Shown: piece after piece, positions 1 to 6,418 of the stretch
Numbering within the stretch: position 1 is the first letter of the stretch
How the letters are laid out: each line of letters opens with the position of its first letter
DNA from: CAYSZB01 sp964435475
GTDB lineage: Bacteria > Chloroflexota > Anaerolineae > Anaerolineales > Anaerolineaceae
Assembly: GCA_964435475.1 (NCBI GenBank)
Contig: CAYSZB010000057.1
Coordinates: 1 to 14,474 of the forward strand
DNA: 14,474 bases
Direction of reading: 5' to 3'
The notes under the pieces: generated by a model
Databases searched by the model: none
What the model was told of the DNA's origin: nothing
The model's input: the letters and a program-made list of their open reading frames with translations, nothing else
Program-made: the position numbers and the translations under genes

Positions 1-68
1 AACTGCTAATTATTATACATACAAACATCATCACTCCCAGGTACGGCTCTCATTGGGCAATTTTCATC

Positions 69-97
69 TTGACAAGTTTCGTCAACTTGAATATACT
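69..97 (+). promoter_or_regulatory. Sigma-70-type promoter of the arsenic cassette
   Basis: TTGACA (69-74) is a perfect -35 hexamer. A 17-bp spacer follows, then TATACT (92-97), a one-mismatch -10 hexamer. Transcription would start near 104, leaving a leader of about 70 nt before the ATG at 177. This is the best promoter in the window and precedes the first gene of the efflux cassette. Both hexamers are embedded in inverted repeats (see the operator entry), as expected for a repressor-controlled promoter. Confidence 0.75.
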
Positions 98-101
98 TCA
101 A
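69..101. promoter_or_regulatory. Putative ArsR/SmtB-type operator: two inverted repeats over the promoter
   Basis: Two perfect 5-bp-arm inverted repeats lie side by side. TTGAC (69-73)/GTCAA (81-85) covers the -35 element, and TTGAA (87-91)/TTCAA (97-101) covers the -10 element. Their centres are 17 bp apart. TTGA/TCAA half-sites resemble those of ArsR/SmtB-family metalloregulator operators. Assignment to such a repressor is an inference from the downstream arsenic genes. No arsR gene is visible in the window; it may lie to the left. Confidence 0.5.
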
Positions 102-176
102 CGTGCATTGAACTATTATACATGCAAATGGATACTTTGAAAAATATTGCAGGAATCAAATAGAAGGTGGATCAGA

Positions 177-1238
177 ATGTCACAAACTAGATCAAACCCA
201 CTCAGTTTTTTTGAAAAAACGCTGGTCTTATGGATCATCCTATGCATGGGTGCCGGGTTATTGCTCTCCAGGTTCTTCCCCACCATCGGTGAGACGATCA
301 ACTCGTGGCAGGTACGCGGCATCAGCATCCCTATCGGTTTTTGCCTGTTCCTGATGATGTACCCCGCCCTGCTCAACCTGCAGGTGTCTGAATTGAAAAA
401 GTTGAGACGCCATCCCAAACCGATCTTCCTGACACTGCTTTCCAACTGGATCGTTGCCCCCCTCATTTCTCTTCTACTGGCAAAGATTTTCCTAAAGGGC
501 AATGAACAATTGCTCGTAGCGTTCATTTTACTCGGCTCCAGTCCCTGCACCGCCATGGTGCTGGTTTGGGGCAGGCTGGCTGATGGCAACCAGGAACAGA
601 ATGTGGTCAACACCAGCCTGAACACCATCAGCGTGATGTTTCTCTATGCCCCTGTCGTCGCCCTGCTGACCGGTATCCAGGACATCCCCATCGACCGGGT
701 GCAATTGGCGATTTCAGCGCTGGTGTTCATCGGTTTGCCCCTCGTTCTGGGCATTTTCAGCAAATGGCTGATCATCAGAACCAAAGGCGAGCAGTGGTTC
801 CACGAGGTTTACCGCCCCCTGGTCGGCAAAATATCCATCCTTGCACTGCTATTGACCCTGGTGGTGCTGTTTTCACTTAATGGCAAGGTGCTAGTCAGCC
901 ATTTTGACCTCCTGGGGATCATCACAGTGCCCCTGCTGATCCATTTTGTCATCATCGTTGGCTACAACCTGCTGATGACCCGCATATTCAAACTCGCATA
1001 TAAAGAAGCGATCATCACTGTGTTAATCGGCTCATCCAGCCACTTTGAGATCGCCATTGCTTCGGCTGTCTCGATCTATGGGGTTGGTTCAGTCGCTGCT
1101 TTGGGAACGACCATGGGTTTGTTCTGGGAAGTACCGATCATGTTGGGTCTGGTCGCATTTGGTAAGTATCTCAATAAAAAGAAATTCTGGCACATGCCTG
1201 CGAAGCAGGAACTGCCCGCAGCAGATGCCAACATTTAA
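177..1238 (+). CDS. acr3: ACR3-family arsenite efflux transporter
   Basis: This 353-aa polytopic inner-membrane protein should extrude As(III) (and possibly Sb(III)) using the ion gradient. It has about ten hydrophobic segments. The family hallmarks are present: the SPCTAMVLVW motif with its conserved Cys (C124), the HFEIAIA segment carrying the conserved Glu (E291) of the later substrate-site helix, and the WEVPIML ending. The length matches bacterial ACR3 proteins. I start at ATG 177 because AAGGTGG lies six bases upstream; an in-frame TTG at 147 would add ten residues but has a poorer context. It is the first gene of a cassette with a small CxxC protein and an ArsP-type permease. No arsenate reductase is seen nearby, so the pump probably handles arsenite that is imported or produced elsewhere. 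Confidence 0.9.
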   Translation: MSQTRSNPLSFFEKTLVLWIILCMGAGLLLSRFFPTIGETINSWQVRGISIPIGFCLFLMMYPALLNLQVSELKKLRRHPKPIFLTLLSNWIVAPLISLLLAKIFLKGNEQLLVAFILLGSSPCTAMVLVWGRLADGNQEQNVVNTSLNTISVMFLYAPVVALLTGIQDIPIDRVQLAISALVFIGLPLVLGIFSKWLIIRTKGEQWFHEVYRPLVGKISILALLLTLVVLFSLNGKVLVSHFDLLGIITVPLLIHFVIIVGYNLLMTRIFKLAYKEAIITVLIGSSSHFEIAIASAVSIYGVGSVAALGTTMGLFWEVPIMLGLVAFGKYLNKKKFWHMPAKQELPAADANI

Positions 1239-1260
1239 TATTAACAATTAGGAGTAATAA

Positions 1261-1500
1261 ATGATCACAATTAAAGTATTAGGCAAAGGCTGTGCCAATT
1301 GCAAACGTCTGGAGCAGATCGTGCACCAGGTGATAGAGAAGGAAGCCCTCGAAGCCGAGGTCATCAAGGTGACCGATTTCGACGAGATCATGAACTATCA
1401 GATCCTGTCCACCCCCGGACTGGTGGTCAATGAAAAGGTCGTTTCCTATGGCCGCATCCCATCCGTAGAAGAAGTGACCACTTTCCTAAAAGCCGCCTGA
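1261..1500 (+). CDS. Small thioredoxin-like CxxC protein (redox-active disulfide protein type)
   Basis: This 79-aa soluble protein has the mini-thioredoxin/glutaredoxin-like pattern. A beta strand leads into GKGCANCK with C11 and C14 as the redox pair, and T51-P52 is the cis-proline typical of thioredoxin folds. It resembles the short archaeal and bacterial family often named redox-active disulfide protein 2 or thioredoxin family protein. It lies 22 bp after the ACR3 gene and 37 bp before the permease, with its own GGAG (1251-1254). From context I infer that it passes electrons or handles a thiol-bound metalloid for one of the two pumps. Its partner and substrate are not known from the sequence. 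The fold call is strong and the role is uncertain. Confidence 0.85.
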   Translation: MITIKVLGKGCANCKRLEQIVHQVIEKEALEAEVIKVTDFDEIMNYQILSTPGLVVNEKVVSYGRIPSVEEVTTFLKAA

Positions 1501-1537
1501 TCCAAGATCAATCTCAACTTCCTGCCAGGAATAATAA

Positions 1538-2869
1538 ATGAACCCTGTCTTCACTTACATCATAATGTTGCTCAATGCCGGGCTGACCAGCCTGCTGGAT
1601 TACCTGGCAGCACACGTCCTTCTCTGCCTCGTGCCGGCATTCCTGATTGCCGGTTTCTTAAGTTCCATGATCCCCAAGGAAGCCATCACCCACTACCTGG
1701 GACCCAAAGCATCCAAATGGATCAGCTACCCGGCTGCCGCCCTGGGCGGGTTCGTGCTGGCAGTCTGCTCCTGCACCATCCTGCCGCTTTTCGCCGGCAT
1801 CTGGAAGCGCGGCGCTGGTCTTGGACCCGCCATCACCTTCCTGTTTGTCGGCCCCGCCATTAACATCCTGGCAATCACCTACACCGGTGCTGCCATCGGC
1901 TTTGACATTGCCATCGCCCGCCTGGTGCTCTCCATCGTCTTTGGTATACTGATCGGCCTGATCATGGCACGCATCTTCCGCAAGGAAGAAATCAAACGCG
2001 CCGAGGAAAACACTGCCAGTGGCTTGTTCGAAGGCAAAGCCAAAGTCAACCCTGCTGTGTGGGTACTTTTTGCCCTGCTGATCTCAACCTTGATCATCGG
2101 CACCCTGCAGGTGGGACTGTTCACCAATGTTTTCGCCACCATCCCCCTGGGCATTGACCCTGCCGGACCCTTCATGACCTTCCTGTCATCACTAAACCTC
2201 TCGCTGCAGGGTTTTGTACTGATCATCATGCTGGTAGTGATCGCCATCACCGCCTGGTTGGGATTTAACAAGATCCACGAAGGTTTTAATGGCTGGACTT
2301 ATGCCGCCATCACCTTGATCATGCTGACCATCCTGATCGCATCCCCGGCTGTCCAGGCGGGTTCATCCGCTATCGGCCTCAATGGTCGCCTGATCGGTGA
2401 AGCCCTGGTGGTGCTCGCGATCGTCATCGTGGCTGCCAAAGCCTTCACCAAGGATGAGTTGACCGGGTGGATCTGGGAGACCTGGAAGTTCGTCAAGCAG
2501 ATCTTCCTTATCCTGATCATCGGTGTTTTTGCCGCCGGCATGGTGCGCGTGATCTTCCCGGAGAACTGGATCCAGGCGATCGCCGGCACGAACACCATCT
2601 GGGCTAACCTGGTGGGTGTCATCTTTGGCGTGTTCATGTATTTCCCCACCCTGGTGGAAGTGCCCATCGCAAAAATGTTCCTCGACCTGGGCATGGCACG
2701 CGGTCCACTGCTGGCATACCTGCTGGCAGACCCCGAGCTCTCACTACAATCCATCCTGGTATTGAACAGGGTCATGGGCGGAAAGAAGACCGCAATTTAT
2801 GTCTCGCTGGTCGCAATTTTGACCACTCTGGCAGGATATCTATTCGGTGTGGTCATCGCAGCGATTTAA
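1538..2869 (+). CDS. ArsP-type permease (DUF318/PF03773 family)
   Basis: This 443-aa membrane protein has roughly ten hydrophobic helices and a charged cytosolic loop near residues 147-170. The N-terminal half carries the family signature around residues 70-112: a CSC pair (C77, C79) in AVCSCTILPLF, followed by GLGPAITFLFVGPAINILA. The C-terminal half repeats the theme with FPTLVEVPIAK. Characterised ArsP members export trivalent organoarsenicals such as methylarsenite, but other relatives are assigned to copper, zinc or unknown substrates, so specificity is inferred from the ACR3 neighbour. An AGGA sits seven bases before the ATG. The gene ends at a strong terminator, which makes it the last gene of the cassette. 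Confidence 0.85.
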   Translation: MNPVFTYIIMLLNAGLTSLLDYLAAHVLLCLVPAFLIAGFLSSMIPKEAITHYLGPKASKWISYPAAALGGFVLAVCSCTILPLFAGIWKRGAGLGPAITFLFVGPAINILAITYTGAAIGFDIAIARLVLSIVFGILIGLIMARIFRKEEIKRAEENTASGLFEGKAKVNPAVWVLFALLISTLIIGTLQVGLFTNVFATIPLGIDPAGPFMTFLSSLNLSLQGFVLIIMLVVIAITAWLGFNKIHEGFNGWTYAAITLIMLTILIASPAVQAGSSAIGLNGRLIGEALVVLAIVIVAAKAFTKDELTGWIWETWKFVKQIFLILIIGVFAAGMVRVIFPENWIQAIAGTNTIWANLVGVIFGVFMYFPTLVEVPIAKMFLDLGMARGPLLAYLLADPELSLQSILVLNRVMGGKKTAIYVSLVAILTTLAGYLFGVVIAAI

Positions 2870-2899
2870 CTCGGCTTTATAATATACCTTTTCAAAGCA

Positions 2900-2926
2900 A
2901 AATCCCCGTGTTTCCACGGGGATTTT
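2900..2926. terminator. Rho-independent terminator, probably bidirectional
   Basis: An 11-bp perfect stem pairs AAATCCCCGTG (2900-2910) with CACGGGGATTT (2915-2925) around a 4-nt TTTC loop. T-rich sequence (TTTTATGTTTTT) follows on the + strand, and a shorter T-rich run follows on the - strand. It lies 30 bp after the permease stop. It also overlaps the stop codon (2925-2927) of the convergent glycosyltransferase gene, so it can serve both transcripts. Confidence 0.9.
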
Positions 2927-3815
2927 ATGTTTTTGGCGTTCCCACCACTTTCTTTTTTCTGAATAATGTGAACAGCATCGCCCACGCAAGCTTGACAGCC
3001 ATCATTCCGCAGTAGAACCAGTTGAAAAGAAAACAATAATCCATCGCTAGGTTTTTCTTGTAATACAGGTAGTATGAGCGGTGCCACTGGTAAACCCCAA
3101 AGTACGGCCTGACAGCCGACCCGCCTTCCCCGCCAATGTGCACCACCGTGCTTGTGGGGACATAATAGACCTTCCATCCTGCCTGCCTGGCCCTGAAACA
3201 CAGGTCGCTGTCCTCCTGGAAGGCATAGAATTGCTCATCAAACAAGCCTATTTGCTCGATCACCTCACGCCGGATCAGCATGCAAGACCCTGAAACCGCC
3301 GGCACCTCAGCCACCTCGTCTTCAGGCAACCAGCGCATCAGGTAGCCGCCCAGTTTCCTGTTACCCGGGAACAAGCGCTCGAGGTGCAGAAAATAACCCA
3401 ACACCTCCAGCGGCCTGGCTTCACCCCGCCGGCATTGCAGTTGCAGCGTGCCGTCCTGGTTGAGCACTTTGGGGGTAATGATGCCCGCCTGTGGATGATC
3501 TCGCATGAAATTCAAAAGTGGACCAAAAAGATCTTGTGTGAGCAGGGTGTCCGGGTTCAATGGTGCCAGATACTCTCCGCTGGTGGCTATCAGTGCCTGG
3601 TTGAGTGGTTTGGTGTAGCCTTCATTGCGGGTGTTCTGGATGAGCCTGACCCGTGGGAATTCATTTGCCAGCATTTGCAAAGTGCCATCATCCGAGGCAT
3701 TGTCCACCACGATGATCTCGTAAGCCACCGGTGGTGGGAATTTGTTGATCGAGCCCAGGCAATCTCTCAGCCGCTGACAGGCGTTATAGGTCACAATGCA
3801 GATCGATAGGTCCAT
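2925..3815 (-). CDS. Family 2 glycosyltransferase with C-terminal membrane segment
   Basis: This 296-aa GT2 enzyme resembles the rhamnosyltransferase (WbbL-like) group that adds sugars to cell-surface glycans. The GT-A core is clear: SICIVTYN at the N-terminus, VDNASDDGT (37-45) for nucleotide binding, NPD (87-89) as the DxD-equivalent metal site, ED (201-202) in the AFQEDSDLCFRA acceptor/catalytic motif, and VVHIGG (224-229). A hydrophobic stretch (about 259-287) followed by a basic tail would anchor it in the membrane, with the catalytic domain in the cytoplasm. It starts 52 bp after pxpA on the same strand and may be the last gene of that operon, although its function is unrelated. The ribosome site is weak, with AGGA lying too far upstream. 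Donor and acceptor cannot be read from the sequence. Confidence 0.85.
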   Translation of the reverse strand: MDLSICIVTYNACQRLRDCLGSINKFPPPVAYEIIVVDNASDDGTLQMLANEFPRVRLIQNTRNEGYTKPLNQALIATSGEYLAPLNPDTLLTQDLFGPLLNFMRDHPQAGIITPKVLNQDGTLQLQCRRGEARPLEVLGYFLHLERLFPGNRKLGGYLMRWLPEDEVAEVPAVSGSCMLIRREVIEQIGLFDEQFYAFQEDSDLCFRARQAGWKVYYVPTSTVVHIGGEGGSAVRPYFGVYQWHRSYYLYYKKNLAMDYCFLFNWFYCGMMAVKLAWAMLFTLFRKKKVVGTPKT

Positions 3816-3867
3816 GCTGCTTATATCTTATCCTGTTTTCATATCCTGTGACAAACTTCTTTTGTGA

Positions 3868-4641
3868 TCACCCTGGTTGGTTTCCCTTGATTAGCTCGAT
3901 CGAAAAACCGGCATCGCGCAGCACACTTGAAACCAGGCGAGCATTCTCCACCGCCGCCGGGTTATCGCCATGAAGGCACAGGGTGTCCACCTGGTAATGT
4001 TCAATTCCTCCATCCACCTTTTCAACCCGGATGCCTTCCTGGGCCAGCTGCAGCGCATTCAGCATCACCTGCTGCGGATCTTCCAGCACAGCCCCGTTGA
4101 TACTGCGAGATATCAGTGAGCCATCCGGCATATAAGCCCGATCGGGAAAGGCTTCACGGGCGACAAACAGCCCGGCATCCAAACCTGCTTCAATGGATCG
4201 CGACCCGGCTAGCCCGACGAGAACCAGGGAAGAGCTGAATCGTTTTATTGCCCTGGCGATCGCACCTGCCAGGCGGATATCGCGGGCAGCCTGGTTGTAG
4301 AGCGCACCATGCGGTTTGACATGCGTCAACACCGCACCCTCCGCCTGGCAAATGGCAGAAAGTGCCCCGACCTGGTAAAGGACGATGGCTTCCACCTCTT
4401 CAGGAGCCAGGTTCATCTCACGCCTGCCAAAACCTTCCAGGTCAGGGTAGGACGGGTGGGCTCCGATCGCCACCCCCGCCTGTTTTGCCAGGCGTACCGT
4501 CCTTGTCATGATCTGCGGGCTGCCGGCATGAAAACCGCAGGCAATGTTGGCAGAGGAAATATATGGCATGATCTCTTCATCATAACCCACCTGGTATTCA
4601 CCCAATCCTTCGCCCATATCACAGTTCAGATCAATCTTCAT
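3868..4641 (-). CDS. pxpA: 5-oxoprolinase subunit PxpA (LamB/YcsF family)
   Basis: This 257-aa subunit belongs to the bacterial ATP-dependent 5-oxoprolinase that opens pyroglutamate to glutamate together with PxpB and PxpC. It has all the LamB/YcsF blocks: DLNCDMGEG at the start, ANIACGFHAG (31-40), GAHPSYPDLEGFGRR, HVKPHGALYN, AFPDRAYMPDGSLISR and the terminal DTLCLHGDNP. The position after GFHAG is Ser (S41), where the family usually has Asp. I chose ATG 4641 rather than the in-frame TTG at 4653. ATG 4641 gives the normal MKIDLN start and forms an ATGA overlap with the pxpC stop, the same coupling seen between pxpB and pxpC. The length matches E. coli PxpA (about 244 aa) with a small extension. 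Confidence 0.92.
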   Translation of the reverse strand: MKIDLNCDMGEGLGEYQVGYDEEIMPYISSANIACGFHAGSPQIMTRTVRLAKQAGVAIGAHPSYPDLEGFGRREMNLAPEEVEAIVLYQVGALSAICQAEGAVLTHVKPHGALYNQAARDIRLAGAIARAIKRFSSSLVLVGLAGSRSIEAGLDAGLFVAREAFPDRAYMPDGSLISRSINGAVLEDPQQVMLNALQLAQEGIRVEKVDGGIEHYQVDTLCLHGDNPAAVENARLVSSVLRDAGFSIELIKGNQPG

Positions 4642-5591
4642 AACAGCATCCAATCTTCAAGATCATCGTTAATACCAGTCTCAATTTCCCGCACAGCATC
4701 GGCAAGGGCTTGCTGCGCCTCTTCAAGTGTCACCTGCCTGAATTTTACCCTGCCCATACCCGGCTCACACTGCGCCACGAGGGGCAGGTCCGCTGTGCAG
4801 ACTACCGCCACCTGGGTGTAGCCGCCTGTTGTCGGGTGGTCCGCCTGCATCACGATGGGCTGCCCATCCGCCGGCACCTGCACAGCACCTAAAACCATGC
4901 CCTGCGAAATAATATCCGCGCCTGCTATATGCGAAATGACCTCACCCCGCAAACGATATGCCATGCGGTCTGAATTGGGTGTGATGGTGTATGGCGTATT
5001 CCAGAAAGAGTGCAGTCCTCCTGGGGTAAAACGTTCATGATGCAACCCGCTGACTGCCCTGACTTCGACTGCATTACCGTATTTGGGCCGCATTTCCCGG
5101 GGTAAAAACCTTCCCACAAGACTATGCGCATCCCGAGCCTGACCAGCCAGGTGCAACCTGTCGCCAACCTGTAGAGCCCTCCCGAGACCCGCCGGGGCAC
5201 AGGTGCTGGCAGAACCCATGATGTGCGGAAGGTCAAAGCCACCTGCCACGGCGAGGTAAACCCAGTTGCCGCCTGCCTGTTTGACCAATTGCAGCTGGTC
5301 CCCTGCCTGACAGGCGATCGCCGTCCACATCGGTTGGGCTGATCCATTGAGCTGGACGCGATAGCCAACCCCGGTCACCGCTACCAGGCAGCTGGTTTGG
5401 ATGGTTAAAGTGGCAGAACTCATGCCCATCTCGATGACAGCTCTCCCGGGTGCATTTTTGACCAGGGCATTGGCAGCGTGATGCGCAAACCAGTCCATCG
5501 GACCGGAAGTGGGCACGCCGTAACGCTGGAAACCCCACCTGCCGCCGTCCTGCATGCTCATAAAGAGGCTGGCGTCCTTGATCTCGATCAT
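4638..5591 (-). CDS. pxpC: 5-oxoprolinase subunit PxpC (KipA-like, carboxyltransferase domain)
   Basis: This 317-aa cytosolic protein is of the biotin-dependent-carboxyltransferase-like (AHS2) family. Family blocks are QDGGR (14-18), GVPTSGPMDW (25-34), the SDRMAYRL segment (207-214), GAVQVPADGQPI (235-246) and TTGGY (254-258). With PxpB it forms the ATP-using kinase-like part of 5-oxoprolinase. Its start overlaps the pxpB stop (ATGA at 5588-5591) and its stop overlaps the pxpA start (4638-4641), so the three subunits are translationally coupled in the order B-C-A. The length is typical of the family, and no truncation is seen. Confidence 0.93.
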   Translation of the reverse strand: MIEIKDASLFMSMQDGGRWGFQRYGVPTSGPMDWFAHHAANALVKNAPGRAVIEMGMSSATLTIQTSCLVAVTGVGYRVQLNGSAQPMWTAIACQAGDQLQLVKQAGGNWVYLAVAGGFDLPHIMGSASTCAPAGLGRALQVGDRLHLAGQARDAHSLVGRFLPREMRPKYGNAVEVRAVSGLHHERFTPGGLHSFWNTPYTITPNSDRMAYRLRGEVISHIAGADIISQGMVLGAVQVPADGQPIVMQADHPTTGGYTQVAVVCTADLPLVAQCEPGMGRVKFRQVTLEEAQQALADAVREIETGINDDLEDWMLL

Positions 5592-6411
5592 GCCGCGTCT
5601 CCTGCCGGCACAAAGCGCACCCGGTCACCAGGCGAAAAGAGAAAAGGCGCTTCCCGGTTGGGATCAAACAACACCAGCGGGGTGCGCCCGATGATCTGCC
5701 AGCCGCCGGGGGATGCGATAGAATAANNNNNNNNNNNNNNNNNNNNNNNNNNNNNNNNNNNNNNNNNNNNNNNNNNNNNNNNNNNNNNNNNNNNNNNNNN
5801 NNNNNNNNNNNNNNNNNNNNNNNNNNCACCAGCGGGGTGCGCCCGATGATCTGCCAGCCGCCGGGGGATGCGATAGAATAAATGCCGGTCTGGCTGCCAG
5901 CGATGCCGACCGACCCGGGTTTTATCCTTACCCGCGGGGATGCCAGCCGTGGTGTCGCCAGGCGCTCATCCATGCCGCTTAAATACACAAAACCCGGCAT
6001 AAAGCCCATCATCGCCACCGTGTACTCCGCCCGGCTGTGGAGATTTATAACCTCTTCAGGTGTTAGATGATTGATGTTGGCAACCGTCTGCAAATCAATG
6101 CCATCCACGCCCCCATAAACCACCGGCACCTCGACCAGGCGGGGCTGCTGTGCCAGGTCCCAGGGGCAGATCGCCACGCTTAACCTTAGCCAGTCCAGCA
6201 CCGCATGACAACCTGACACCAGCGGATCATAGATCACCACCAGGCTGCAATAAGCCGGGATAAATTCGATCACCCCGCCCGGTTTTTCCTTGTTCAACCA
6301 GGCTTCCAGTTGATAGACCCGTGCATTAAGCGTGGGGTCAATTCTGGTCCCCAGGCTGACCAGGATGGCGCCATCCCCATAGGGCATGATCTCAAGCTGG
6401 TCGGTAGTCAT
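5588..6411 (-). CDS. pxpB: 5-oxoprolinase subunit PxpB (KipI-like), interrupted by a false assembly gap
   Basis: As given, the gene is broken by 100 Ns (5727-5826). The 55 bp on each side of the gap are identical. Removing one copy plus the Ns (155 bp) leaves 669 bp, exactly 223 codons, and the frame runs through TPLV-LFDPNREAPF to a TGA at 5588-5590 that overlaps the pxpC ATG. The restored 222-aa protein has the AHS1/KipI blocks: MPYGDGAILV (9-18), GFMPGFVYLSG (136-146), PRVRIKPGSVGIAG (159-172) and SPGGWQIIGRTPL (182-194). Its length is normal for PxpB. It starts 7 bp after the stop of the upstream glucosidase. PxpB pairs with PxpC for ATP-dependent activation of 5-oxoproline. Confidence 0.92.
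5672..5881. repeat. Exact 55-bp duplicate flanking the N-gap (assembly overlap)
   Basis: The sequence at 5672-5726 is identical to 5827-5881. The left copy ends exactly where the Ns begin, and the right copy begins exactly where they end. This is the signature of two contigs sharing a terminal overlap (55 is also a common assembly k-mer length) that were scaffolded with a placeholder gap instead of being merged. It is not a biological repeat: collapsing it restores an intact pxpB. Confidence 0.95.
5727..5826. other. 100-N scaffold gap (likely contains no missing sequence)
   Basis: This is a run of exactly 100 undetermined bases, a conventional placeholder length. Because the flanks are the same 55 bp and pxpB reads through perfectly when they are merged, the true gap length is probably minus 55 bp. 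Confidence 0.97.
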
Positions 6412-6418
6412 CTGGCGC

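Larger units (their letters stand above)
11..128 (+). repeat. Direct repeat pair TATTATACATRCAAA bracketing the ars promoter
   Basis: A 15-base motif, TATTATACATRCAAA, occurs at 11-25 (R = A) and again at 114-128 (R = G), 103 bp apart. The left copy lies upstream of the promoter and the right copy lies in the transcribed leader. The motif is AT-rich and could arise by chance in such a region. It could also be a pair of regulator sites flanking the promoter. No function is claimed. Confidence 0.4.

Noticed and set aside
116..628. Open frame of 170 codons on the - strand at the left edge
   Set aside because: It is antisense to the ACR3 gene, has no recognisable domain, and would run through the promoter region at its end.
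5233..5826. Apparent PxpB frame continuing past the Ns as a long extension
   Set aside because: The frame is set by the arbitrary 100-N length. The sequence beyond the gap is an out-of-frame reading of pxpC; the true pxpB stop is at 5588-5590.
5672..5881. Possible insertion target-site duplication around the gap
   Set aside because: At 55 bp it is far longer than normal target duplications, it abuts the Ns exactly, and merging restores the reading frame. An assembly overlap explains it fully.
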